A DNA stretch of 64,000 nucleotides from Dactylonectria macrodidyma (Eukaryota > Ascomycota > Sordariomycetes > Hypocreales > Nectriaceae), in NCBI GenBank assembly GCA_020744425.1, contig JAGMUV010000004.1, positions 992,001 through 1,056,000 on the forward strand, written 5' to 3'. Positions within the stretch are counted from its first letter, which is position 1. Every line of letters begins with the position of its first letter. A program made the position numbers and the translations under genes. The notes beneath the pieces were generated by a model that made no database searches, was not told where the DNA came from, and saw nothing but the letters and a program-made list of their open reading frames with translations. Below are positions 24,101-33,496 of the stretch, one piece after another.

Positions 24101-26905
24101 ACCTGAGATGCCCAGTCCGCAATCACAAACGAGATTGCGCTTGAGAGGTGGGGGTCATCGGTGCAGCGGTTTTGGAGATACTCGAGGGTTGCTCGGTACG
24201 GGCCCGCCCAAGCAACCATCTGCTCAACATGGCTTTTTTGGTCAAGGGCATGGTTCGCAAGATCTGCAAGGTATCTTGACAACTCATCGGCGTCGTTGCC
24301 TTCGGATGCGCTGGCCATTCTTTTGACGTGCGATCGGAGGCGAGAAATTGCTGCACTCAATCCACCCAACAATTCCAGTGCCATGTTCTTTGCGGGCGCG
24401 GCAGTCTTCGGTGCTTCAAAGAGTTGCACCATCATAACCATCAGTAATCGAAGAAGAAGTTCGGCCGAGGGCCAGTCCGGCGAGTCAAGACAGGTTGTGA
24501 AATCCTCGACAAAGAGGTCAAGAAGATTACGATAAGGTGTGTCGCCAGATTTGGTGGACCCAATGGCACGTTTGACGATGAAGTTGATGACATATGATGC
24601 GTTGCGTTGCGCATTGTCGGTCAGTGGAGTAACCGCGGTGTCGAGATCTTTGATCGAAACTGGGTGCTGCTGAGCTCCCTGTGCCTCATTCTTGATGGAG
24701 GAGACGGGTTGCTTGGACTCCGACGCGAAATCACCATCTTCTTCTTCATACCCTTCTTCTTCCCCTCTGATGTTTTGCATCATATTGTTGCGATTGCGTT
24801 CTTTGCTGCTGTCGACCCTCCCAGAGCTTGCTTGAACCAATCGCATCAGAAGGGCCGACACGGGCTGGATACTCCCTCCATCGGAAAGCTTGAATTGTCG
24901 GGCACTTTGCTTGCCAACGGGGAGCTTTTCAAGGGACGTGAGAATCTCGTCAATGATGCCCTGGCGTTGCTGTGGTTTCATCAGAAATATTTGGCAAAGC
25001 ATGTCCATCGCCACCGAGCGAATTCCGTCGAACTTCTGAACGCCAACAGCCGAGTCCTTCTCGAAGTATGCATTCTCAACGAATATCAGGCGTGATGCTG
25101 TAAACTCAAGGGAGTTAATGACCGTATCTGAGAGCTCGATTTTGGTGACTAATTCGGCCAACAGAGCGAACAACTTCTGGCAGCAAACGAAAGTAGACGT
25201 GATAGCCTTCTTATGCCTCGATAGCATTTTGAAGATGTTGGATGTGTTTCCTGACGGGCGTAGCTCCACAAGTGGCATGACGATATCCTCTGTGACCAAC
25301 TTGAAGATGTCAACACTTTTCTGGATGATGGCTTCCGAGTAGAGCTGCTTGTCTTCTCTGCCGCCAGACAGAATGCGGAGGCACGTGCGTGCTGCTTTGA
25401 GTATTGTATCAACCTCTGAGAGCTTTTGAACCCAAGATTCCATCACATCCTCAGACCAACTCTCATCGACTCGCATCTCTAAACCATCACATTGCTTGAG
25501 GCTAGCTTCACTCAGCTTCGTAATCCGGACCAAGTGTTCGACAGGAACCCTATCATAGCACTTCAACCCGATCGTCTTCTGAATGGCCGTGTGAATCTTT
25601 TGCTGGGTTGCTGCTGTCATGGCAACTTCCTGGTCTTGCGTCATGGTTACAATATGGTCGTATCCGGGCTCCATCGCAAGGACGCTTCCTACAGACGCGA
25701 AAACTGTCTGCATAAGCTTTTCGAGTGCGCCAAATGCTGCCTCGCCTCGTTGACGTTGATCAAGACTCTCTCCCAGCACTTCTTGACCGTCAGTATAGCC
25801 TTGCCGATCATGTCGACGAACCGAGAGGTTGTGTGGTTCCTCAGGTGCCTCTTCAATATCAAGGTACTCGTCTCGATTTATGTGTTTAAGTGGTAACTCG
25901 ATCCTGATAGACGAGTTCTGGTTCGCATCGGGTGGGGCTGTGGGGGGTGGCAGGGCAATCGCGTAATGTGGTAGGGGAACTGCAGTCTGTTGCATAGGAA
26001 CTGAAGACTGTCGCATAAAAACCGCAGGCTGTGACAGGTGCGGCGCTTCTTGCTGCGCCGGTGGATGAACAAAGACTGGAGATGGTGCCTCAGGCTGTGT
26101 GAGCGCGCTCACGTCGATGTATTGTGATCCATCAAAATGCACCTTGGACGGAATTGCAACCTCGATTCTAGCAGGATTCAGCGCATTCGTCTGGATGTTC
26201 TGAGGCGGTATTGGGTGTGGCTGTGGGGCGATCGGTGAGTTGAGTGAGGAGGACGAAGAAGCCCGCTTGGTTTGGTTGTGGTGAGCTCCCGCTTGGCCGT
26301 TGGATAGTTTTCTGTCGGAAAGGTTGGCTTTCGTTGCCTTAAAGTACCCTCCAACCTTGTCGTACACAGCTCTAGTGATTGGGGACAAGTCGTCGGCAAG
26401 GCTTTTCCCAGCAACGCCAGTCGATGGACGTTTCGAGACGGCGCAGAACTTGCTGTTGATTGTCAGTATCGCGAAGCGCAGTGGTCAGCAAGGCTTGGCT
26501 TGTCCTACAAGTGAGTCCGCTGGCTAGGCTTCATGTCCTGAAGAACGTGGTCGACGGCCTGCCTTACGTTTCGGGGCATCTGGGCTTGTCCATATGCGTC
26601 CTTGTTCAGGCTGTCAAACTCCTGTGTATGAAAGAGGTCGGAAATGGGCAGGGCGGGAGTGCCTGAACCGAGGCTTGGATCGGGAATGATGTCTGTCGAG
26701 TGTTAGATCGCCGAAGCAACAGATCGCCGGGATGAGGCGTTAGCAAACCTGAAATGAACGGTATCGTTGACGTTTGTGGCGAATAAGGCAAAGACTCTTG
26801 AAGAGTGAAAGGGCGTGTGATGTTAGGTCGAGGATTTGACGTCCCTTGATGGCCATAGAGCCCATTATGGGCGGCGCCACCGCTGTTCAGATTAACGTGA
26901 TCCAT
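21154..26905 (-). CDS. scc2: Scc2/Mis4/NIPBL, cohesin-loading factor
   Basis: Three exons, complement of 26749-26905, 26509-26692 and 21154-26452, total 5640 nt, 1879 aa. Exon 1 (MDHVNL...TRPFTLQESLPYSPQTS) and exon 2 (DIIPDPSLGSGTPALPISDLF, HTQEFDSLN) carry the conserved fungal Scc2 N-terminus that binds Scc4. Both introns are bounded by GTTTGC/CAG and GTAGGA/CAG and keep frame. The long third exon codes for HEAT repeats; the block near genomic 23450-23750 (TQVRDSALGLLG, GVGVRKRAMKLARDIYL, DETVRDLARQMIEEVW) is the family core. The C-terminus is basic with RKRKG, GGRKKRAR and an AT-hook-like PRKRGRPRK, then an acidic end. The protein loads the cohesin ring on chromatin with Scc4. It is divergent from RPA12 (511 bp between starts). 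Confidence 0.95.
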
Positions 26906-27416
26906 ATTTGCAGTGATCACGATAGCCGCTCATTCAAACATTGCCAGGGGAAGGAGCAAACGAGCAACGCCGCATCGGGGGCTTTGGGGGGACTCGGACG
27001 CGACGGCGAATTGCGGAGCTTCGTTGGGCGGTACAGAGTTGGTAAAAGAATACGCCAGAGCCGGTATGTAAAAGGAGCGCGGTGCAGGTTGTGTGAACCG
27101 ATTAATGATTGTAGTTCAAGGCATTGTTGTCCTCAAGGAGTCCGGTCGGCAAATACAATCCAGCGAGGTTGAAGCCTGGGGAAGCGACAGCCTCGCGAGC
27201 TTTCCTTGAAGATTGATTGATGGTTAGTGGCCCGTGCGCCATGTCCTAGAGCCAGTCGGCGTTTGATCCGATGAGCGACCTCGCCGCCTTGCCTTAGGTT
27301 GATGGTTTTTCCGGCTGGGGTCCCCAGTTCAATGAATGGGCCTATGATGGGCTTCTCAATTTTTGTCTCGGAATTTCCTCCAGCACCGCAGCAAAACTCT
27401 TGATCAAAAGCACACC
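26906..27416. promoter_or_regulatory. Divergent promoter region SCC2 / RPA12
   Basis: This 511 bp lies between the starts of SCC2 (minus, 26905) and RPA12 (plus, 27417) and must carry both promoters. No obvious TATA box or known element was identified. Confidence 0.5.
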
Positions 27417-27906
27417 ATGGCCGCAATCGGATCCCTTGTCTTCTGCACCGACTGCGGTAACTTGCTTCCTTCGACCAAGGGCACCGAGCGCAATGTTCTC
27501 AGCTGCGAAGGCTGTGGCGCCCAGAATCGAGGTTTGCTTGCGCCAGCGAAATCACCACCAGCCAGCGTCACTAACTGGCCTTTGTACAGATACTGGCTCC
27601 AAGACCATCATCACTCAAACGAAACCGTCTGATTTTCCTTCCTTCCTGAGACAGAAGCTGCAGTCAAACGTCCAGGCCGTCGAGAAACACAACATTCAGT
27701 CCGACAGCATCAGTCAGGAATCATGTCCCGTTTGTAACCGAGAGAATGTTAAATACACCAACGTACAACTACGTGGTGCAGATGAAGGCTCCACGGTCAT
27801 TTATCTCTGCGAATGCGGCAACTCGTAAGAAACTTAACTTTCATTGGCTAAAGGAATTTGTTTTTTTTTTAACTAATAACTTATCAGATGGCAAGAGAAC
27901 AACTAG
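27417..27906 (+). CDS. rpa12: RNA polymerase I subunit Rpa12 (A12.2)
   Basis: Three exons, 27417-27531, 27590-27824 and 27888-27906, total 369 nt, 122 aa, the usual length. The N-terminal zinc ribbon has CTDCGNLL then CEGCG; the C-terminal TFIIS-like ribbon has CPVCNRENVKY, the acidic loop RGADEGST that reaches the active site, and CECGNSWQENN. Rpa12 supports RNA cleavage and termination by Pol I. The last intron has a long T-run before its acceptor; if retained, translation would stop directly after CGNS and lose the end of the C-ribbon. The gene ends only 41 bp before the stop of the convergent deoxyhypusine hydroxylase gene, so their 3' UTRs almost certainly overlap. Confidence 0.94.
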
Positions 27907-27947
27907 CATTCTTGCGTGGCTCAGCATTTGCCAGTAGGGACCATAAT

Positions 27948-29022
27948 TCATGGAGTAGCACCTCCAACCTCAGGAATCAGTGCATATTCCGTCTCTCCGC
28001 TGTTCTCGTACTCGGCAATATCCAAAGCGACGATACAACTCTCACGTACAACCTTCTCCTTGTCATTGAGGAACAATCTCAGGGTCGCCTCAACACCTTC
28101 CTCCTCGCCAAGTCCGCCCAGCGCCTCGGCCGCCTCGTGTCGAACCATGCTTGCTTCATTGACATCACTCAGCGAGGCAGTTAGCGCAGGGATGGAGGCT
28201 GGATGCGATAGTTGGCCGAAGACGAATGCGATCTCGTGACGGAACAATGCGGATGGATCAGAAAGACCCTCGGCGAGCGCAAGCACCGCAGGGACGGCTG
28301 TGGGGAGGTCGGGGGGCGAGGCCAAGTCACGGAGGGCAAACATGGCGCGGTATCGGACGAAGAGGGGCCGGGTCGTATCCATCAGCTTTCTGCCAAGCTC
28401 TGCGACATCGATTTCCTTCTCGGTCTCGGGCATCGGGGGGGCGGGATCGATCGAGGAAAAATCACTAGATGATTAAGTCAGTCACAGGGCAACCCAACGA
28501 GAGCATAATAGAACATTTCGCGTACCTCTGGCGCAGCTTCTCCTTCTTCCGCTCCTCGGAGTTCTCCCACTCGATGCGGTCAATGGCGATCTCACACGTC
28601 TCGACAATGCTAACATCCTCGCCTTTACGGTCGCGATACTCGAGCAAAATATCAAGGTTGTCCGCCCAACCCAGTGCACCAAGAGCCTCGGCGGCCTCGT
28701 GACGAACCATTGGGTCCTGTTGAAGGTCGGCAAGGACCTCGCGGAGGGGCCTGACAGCAGATTTGTGACTAGCCTGGCCAAGACAGTACGCAAGCTCATG
28801 CTTCAGCAAAGCCGAGGGCGAGGCGAAGGCCGCCGCGATGGCATCAACTGCACCGACAATGTTGTCCTCCTCGGTCGACGTGACAGCAACATGCTTGAGG
28901 GAGAACAAGGCACGGAAACGGACTGGGAGAGGAGTATCCTCGGAACAGAGAGACTTCCTCAAGCTGAGGACCGTAGAGTCACCCTTGAAGGTCGTGTCGG
29001 GGATATCAGCGGATGGTGCCAT
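27948..29022 (-). CDS. lia1: Deoxyhypusine hydroxylase (Lia1/DOHH)
   Basis: Two exons, complement of 28526-29022 and 27948-28464 (intron GTACGC...CTAG, 61 bp), total 1014 nt, 337 aa. The protein is made of HEAT-like repeats with the four His-Glu metal-binding pairs of the family: H75/E76, H108/E109, H242/E243 and H275/E276, in KHELAYCLGQ, RHEAAEALG, RHEIAFVFGQ and RHEAAEALG contexts. It hydroxylates deoxyhypusine in eIF5A, the last step of hypusine formation, using a di-iron centre. The start at 29022 gives MAPSAD; the open frame upstream is leader. Its promoter (about 118-155 bp upstream) carries an inverted repeat, three GATAA sites and an 11-mer shared with the RIO2 promoter. Confidence 0.95.
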
Positions 29023-29136
29023 GTTGAATATTTTTGAAAGAGTGTATGAATGTTGAAAGTATTCGGCGTAAACACTGGCGCAACAGTCGACCTCAGGCGA
29101 CACCTGCAGGTCGCTCAGCTCAGAAAGAAAATTTAC

Positions 29137-29177
29137 GCGGGGTTGCGGTCTTATCGTTATCTGCGAGATAACCCCGC
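29137..29177 (-). promoter_or_regulatory. Promoter element of deoxyhypusine hydroxylase: inverted repeat with GATAA sites
   Basis: GCGGGGTT (29137-29144) and AACCCCGC (29170-29177) form a perfect 8 bp inverted repeat. Inside are TTATC at 29151-29155 and 29157-29161 and GATAA at 29167-29171. In gene sense the downstream part reads GATAAGACCGCAACCCCGC. GACCGCAACCC also occurs at 61875-61885 before RIO2 in the same orientation and at nearly the same distance from the ATG. A regulatory function is inferred. Confidence 0.5.
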
Positions 29178-29300
29178 CGAGCACCGGGGCCCATCACATC
29201 AGAGCAAAAATATTTGACTCGGCAGGATGTTGTTTAAATCATAGCATTCGTTAAGAATTCCCCGCCCAACCTCCATGGGAAGCGGTGCACCGCTTCAATT

Positions 29301-29372
29301 GGTTCCATGGTCTAACGGTTATGACTGCGGATTCTGATTCCGCCAGCGAGGGTTCGACTCCCCCTGGAACCT
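29301..29372 (+). tRNA. tRNA-Gln (anticodon CTG)
   Basis: The sequence folds as a cloverleaf: acceptor arms GGTTCCA and TGGAACC pair fully, the anticodon stem GCGGA/TCCGC holds loop TTCTGAT with anticodon CTG, and the T-arm AGGG-TTCGACT-CCCC contains the B-box GGTTCGACTCC. The A-box lies in TGGTCTAACGG. There is no intron. Base 29372 (T) is the discriminator. It reads CAG glutamine codons. Confidence 0.96.
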
Positions 29373-29373
29373 G

Positions 29374-29379
29374 TCTTTT
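29374..29379 (+). terminator. RNA polymerase III T-run terminator of tRNA-Gln
   Basis: A run of five T residues begins two to three bases after the mature 3' end of the tRNA, the usual Pol III stop signal. Confidence 0.8.
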
Positions 29380-29871
29380 TGCCATCTCAGTTATTTTTCT
29401 GGGAGGAGGGATGCAGGCGCGTTTTGACTAACCCATCACTTTCGCCCAATGATCGACTTTTTGGGGGACTAGCCGCAAGGGTGCCTCTACTAGTATGAAT
29501 CCAGCAATGTTACCAGCGAGGATTGATAATCGGCTCCTTCCAGGTGCAAAGCGAATCATGTTTCTTGCTTATTTACCCTAGACTAATCAACACTCAACCT
29601 GAACACTGACCACACTCTATCACATACAGCTGAGGGTTTACTTGGGAACTTCTCTCTTTTACACGTTTTCCCTCTTTTACTTTTGCTCTGAAGCGAAACC
29701 GTGAACGAACAACAGGTACCAAGCTAGCCTAGTTACCTTAGCAAATCGCTTAATCTAGCGACCCGGCATTATTAAGCTTCGAGACTCATATCGCCACAAC
29801 CTCAACCATCTTCACATTCAATCTTACGGATCCAGGACCTACGACACCCAGCTTCCCGGCGCACCCACATT

Positions 29872-30891
29872 ATGGCACCCTCGCTCGAAGCGCCAGAGCC
29901 CGTGGAGGACGTCATCGCCAACCCCCTCAAGCAGCAGCTCGTTGCCCCAGAGCCAGAACATTGCCCTGGTCCCGAGTCGCAACAGGCTGGCAAAGCCGAT
30001 TCGTGCGCTGGTTGCCCGAACCAGGCCATCTGCGCCTCCGCGCCAAAGGGGCCGGATCCGGATATTCCTATTATTGCGACGCGCCTTGAGAATGTGAAGC
30101 ACAAGATCCTCGTGCTCAGTGGCAAGGGTGGAGTGGGAAAGAGCACATTCACCTCACTGCTGGCACATGCTTTTGCGACCAACCCCGACAACACAGTTGG
30201 TATCATGGATACCGATATCTGCGGACCCAGTATCCCCAAGATGATGGGCGTCGAGGACGAGACAGTTCACGTCAGCGGCACAGGATGGTCGCCTATCTGG
30301 GTCATGGACAACCTCTCCGTTATGAGTATCCAGTTCCTTCTTCCCAACCGCGATGATGCCGTAATCTGGCGCGGTCCGAAAAAGAACGGTCTGATTAAGC
30401 AGTTCCTCAAAGACGTCGAGTGGGGTGATCTCGACTTCCTACTGGTGGATACCCCGCCGGGCACCAGCGACGAGCACCTGAGCGTCAACTCTTTCCTCAA
30501 GGACAGTGGCATTGATGGCGCTGTCATGGTCACCACACCGCAGGAAGTCGCCCTACTAGACGTGCGCAAGGAGATTGATTTCTGCCGCAAAGCCGGCATC
30601 CGGGTATTGGGACTAGCAGAGAACATGAGCGGCTTCGTCTGCCCCAACTGCAAGGGCCAGAGTGAGATCTTCCGGGCGAGTACCGGTGGCGGCAGGGCCT
30701 TAGCCGAGGAAATGAACATTCCGTTCCTGGGGTCGGTGCCTCTAGACCCGCGGATTCGGATGGCGTGTGACTATGGAGAGAGCTACTTCGACTCATTCCC
30801 AGACAGTCCTGCGTGCATCGCATTTCAAGGGGTGGTGAAGAATCTGGCAAATCAACTAGGATTGGATACACAGAGTGTGCTGCCAGAATGA
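29872..30891 (+). CDS. nbp35: Nbp35, cytosolic Fe-S cluster scaffold P-loop ATPase
   Basis: A single exon gives 339 aa. The N-terminus has the Nbp35-specific cysteine motif C-x13-C-x2-C-x5-C (C31, C45, C48, C54), which separates it from Cfd1. The deviant Walker A GKGGVGKS lies near residue 84, followed by a DTDICGPS switch block, [10 protein letters not shown], and the conserved C-terminal CPNC pair at C257/C260 that binds the bridging cluster shared with Cfd1. Nbp35 forms a complex with Cfd1 that builds [4Fe-4S] clusters for cytosolic and nuclear proteins (ribosome recycling factor Rli1, DNA polymerases). The ATG at 29872 matches the family's MAPS-type start. Confidence 0.97.
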   Translation: MAPSLEAPEPVEDVIANPLKQQLVAPEPEHCPGPESQQAGKADSCAGCPNQAICASAPKGPDPDIPIIATRLENVKHKILVLSGKGGVGKSTFTSLLAHAFATNPDNTVGIMDTDICGPSIPKMMGVEDETVHVSGTGWSPIWVMDNLSVMSIQFLLPNRDDAVIWRGPKKNGLIKQFLKDVEWGDLDFLLVDTPPGTSDEHLSVNSFLKDSGIDGAVMVTTPQEVALLDVRKEIDFCRKAGIRVLGLAENMSGFVCPNCKGQSEIFRASTGGGRALAEEMNIPFLGSVPLDPRIRMACDYGESYFDSFPDSPACIAFQGVVKNLANQLGLDTQSVLPE

Positions 30892-31033
30892 AAGTACTTT
30901 TACTGTTATTCACGTATATATGTTGTTAGATGATGACGACTTCCTATCTTTCACGGCACGATTCATTTTATTAACTTGGGTTACATATTTCTTCGTTTCT
31001 CATATGACGTTCAAACATGTCGTAGCTATACGC

Positions 31034-31709
31034 TCAGTTGCCTGATTCCAACTTTCCAGGAATCTCCTCCAGGTCATCTACCGACTCCAAATCAATGATG
31101 CGGTTAACCTCGCTGGTGTTGCGCATCAACTCCTTGGCACCTGCATAGAGCATTCTCATGGCCGCATTGCACGTAATGGGAAGATAATATAGCATAACGT
31201 ATGGCACAGAGAGTCGTCCGTCGGGCTATGTTTTGGGTTCAATCAGTACCCAACCAAAAAAATCCACCGACTCGTATGTATGTTTAAACGCCAGAGGACG
31301 TACCATGGTCAGAGGGTAGCTGAGGAGGATGAATCGCGGGGCGTGGTCGGGGAGGTCGTCGCCGATTTCTTCTAGGGAAGTATAGACGGTTTTGTCGTCA
31401 TCTTGACGGATCTCGTGGGTATTCTTATCGATCATGTCTGGAGGGCGCAAAGGAGGGGCATCAGTTGGCATTTCGGGGAACGACGGTGGTAAACGAGCGT
31501 GAGAGTAAACAAGGAGACGCACATACAAATGACGGCTTGAGGATCCTTGGCCCGAGAGGTTGTCAGACGAAACTTGCGGAGATGCTCCTTAGTTTCAGTC
31601 GAGAACGTGTACAGCCGGGATTCGGAAGCCTGCGCAGCGGCGTGTCAGCGGGGGAGCAAGCTGCAAGCTGCGGTTGCCAGGGGTGGCGTCGTGGCAGTTA
31701 TATTACCAT
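31034..31709 (-). CDS. gmf1: Glia maturation factor homologue (ADF-H domain, Arp2/3 debranching)
   Basis: Four coding exons, complement of 31707-31709, 31527-31629, 31304-31437 and 31034-31225, total 432 nt, 143 aa, the normal GMF length. The first coding exon is the ATG alone; the intron then starts GTAATA, and the next exon reads ASESRLYTFSTETKEHLRKFR. The ADF-H core follows: DPQAVIYMIDKNTHEI, then DDLPDHAPRFILLSYPLTM, then PDGRLSVPYVMLYYLPITCN and MRMLYAGAKEL. GMF binds the Arp2/3 complex and removes actin branches rather than severing filaments. The gene is divergent from the MoaB-domain gene, with 401 bp between the two ATGs. Confidence 0.93.
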
Positions 31710-32110
31710 GTTGGGCGTCGGAGAATGGTCTGCGGGATGGGGGGAGTTGAGGGGCTGCGAGAGCAGTGCTTGCTGGCCGTGACGCTCTTCTGAAACTATC
31801 GCCGAATTGAAAGTGGTCGCGGAAGAGGTAGTCGAGAAGATAGCACGTTGGAGGTGGCGTGGTAGCTGGTAGCGGGACAACACCTAGTTGAGCCCCGCCA
31901 AAACCAGGCCAAACCAAGCCAAACTGGTGCTCCCAGAGCCAAACTGCGCCTGGCGAAACGAAACCCCCACCTCCAACCCACCTGTGCCGCCATCGCTCTC
32001 CGAGCCAACGTCATCATCTCTCCCTCGGTTGATACAGCCGAGCAAACTTGCATCTGCACAATAAAAGGGCTCTCAGGCCCCGGTTTCACGCGGCATTTTT
32101 ATAGCCGCCC
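31710..32110. promoter_or_regulatory. Divergent promoter region GMF / MoaB-domain gene
   Basis: These 401 bp lie between starts at 31709 (minus) and 32111 (plus) and must contain both promoters. The stretch 31880-31980 is C/A-rich, with repeated GCCAAAC motifs (AAACCAGGCCAAACC, AAGCCAAACTGG, GAGCCAAACTGC). Confidence 0.55.
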
Positions 32111-33496
32111 ATGTTCTCACGTCTCACCCAGATCACGAAGCACTTTCCAGCTCCCGCTGCTGCCGCTTCCACGCGACGTTTCACACCCGGAAGAATGGCT
32201 TCCGCGGATGAACGCAATACGCGCACGATACACACGGCAGCCTGCTTGATTATTGGTGACGAGGTTCTCGGTGGAAAGGTATGGATACGGCAATTGACCC
32301 ATTGAACTGTATCACTAACTCCGAAACAGACCGTTGATGTGAGTAAGGCTGAGCTCTGGATCGGGTAACCCGAACAAGGGTTGAGGATAGTACCACTAGG
32401 GCATTGTTGACGGCAGAACTAGACCAACTCGGCATACGTCGCAAAATGGTGTTTCTCTCTTGGAGTCGTAAGTTTTATGACTGGAAGGCCTCGAAGTTTC
32501 GACGTCTGAACAGTCATTTAGAACTTGAAACGCATTGAAGTCATCGAAGATGACGAGAGCGAGATCATCGAGGCAGTGCGAAGGATGAGTGAACGATATG
32601 ACTTTGTCGTAACAAGGTAAGGATCTACCACCGAAAGTGAAGTCAACTTGACATAGCTGACTTGTTCAAGTGGCGGCATTGGACCAACGTAAGTCGGTAC
32701 CTCGGCTGCGTGAAACCACCAATTCTTACTTTCTAGACACGATGATATCACCTACCAATCCATTGCCAAAGCGTTTAGACTCCCTTTGGTATTGAACCAG
32801 GAAACCTTTGCGAAAATGAAGTCGATGTCGAAACCACACCCTTCTCAGCCCAAGTTCGACTGGGATGTCGACTCACCCGCTTTAAGAGCAAAGCTCCGTA
32901 TGGCCGAGCTGCCAACGGATGAGGCCCGGGATTTGGAGAAGCAGTTTATTTTCCCCAGTGATGATCTCTGGGTCCCAGTTGCGGTTGTGAACGGAAATGT
33001 GCACATTCTGCCCGGAATTCCAAGATTGTGTAAGCTCAACCATGATGATGACGCACTGATTCATGTTAACGATGAATTCAACAGTCACAAAGCTTCTCGA
33101 AGGATTGAAACCCCTTATTACCCCCAGATTGGAGGGCAAGGAGACCTATAGAGTTTTGATATCTACTCCCCTGCCAGAGAGCGGCGTGGCTGAGTTCCTC
33201 ACAAAGCTGCAAGCCAAGGTTGAGCCTCATGGCGTCAAGGTCGGCAGCTATCCTCGTTGGGGCAAGAGTCGCAATACTGTTACACTTGTCGGGAAGTAAG
33301 TCTCATGGTTTAGCTTTGTAAAGGGGGACGCTGACAGTGTGGTAGGGATCAGGATTATCTGGAGAGTCTCGTTGCTGAGGTGGAAAAGGGCGTGCAGGGC
33401 CTTCGAGTTTCAAACGAAGGGGAAGATGATGATCAAGCCACCGAGAAGGAAGCGCCGGAGAAGGAAGTAGGGAACACGAAGGAGAGTGGAAACTGA
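32111..33496 (+). CDS. MoaB/Mog (molybdopterin-binding) domain protein
   Basis: Eight exons: 32111-32278, 32330-32338, 32423-32467, 32522-32616, 32671-32688, 32737-33029, 33085-33295 and 33346-33496, total 990 nt, 329 aa. The fold signature is present: AACLIIGDEVLGGKTVDTNS, then SGGIGPTHDDITY, then VNGNVHILPGIPRLF. This is the MoCF-biosynthesis/CinA-like domain also found at the N-terminus of animal FAD synthase; fungal stand-alone copies are poorly characterised, so substrate and role are not known. A possible mitochondrial-type leader (MFSRLTQITKHF, Arg-rich, few acids) precedes a second Met at residue 29. Exons 2 and 5 are only 9 and 18 nt. In intron 2 the first AG would bring an in-frame stop, so the TAG six bases further on must be used. 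The C-terminus is acidic and Lys-rich. Confidence 0.9.

Larger units (their letters stand above)
29023..29871. other. Intergenic region with tRNA-Gln; promoters of deoxyhypusine hydroxylase and NBP35
   Basis: From left to right it holds the leader and promoter of the minus-strand deoxyhypusine hydroxylase gene, the tRNA-Gln (29301-29372) with its T-run terminator, and the promoter and leader of NBP35, which contains pyrimidine-rich stretches at about 29640-29690. No further gene is seen. Confidence 0.6.
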
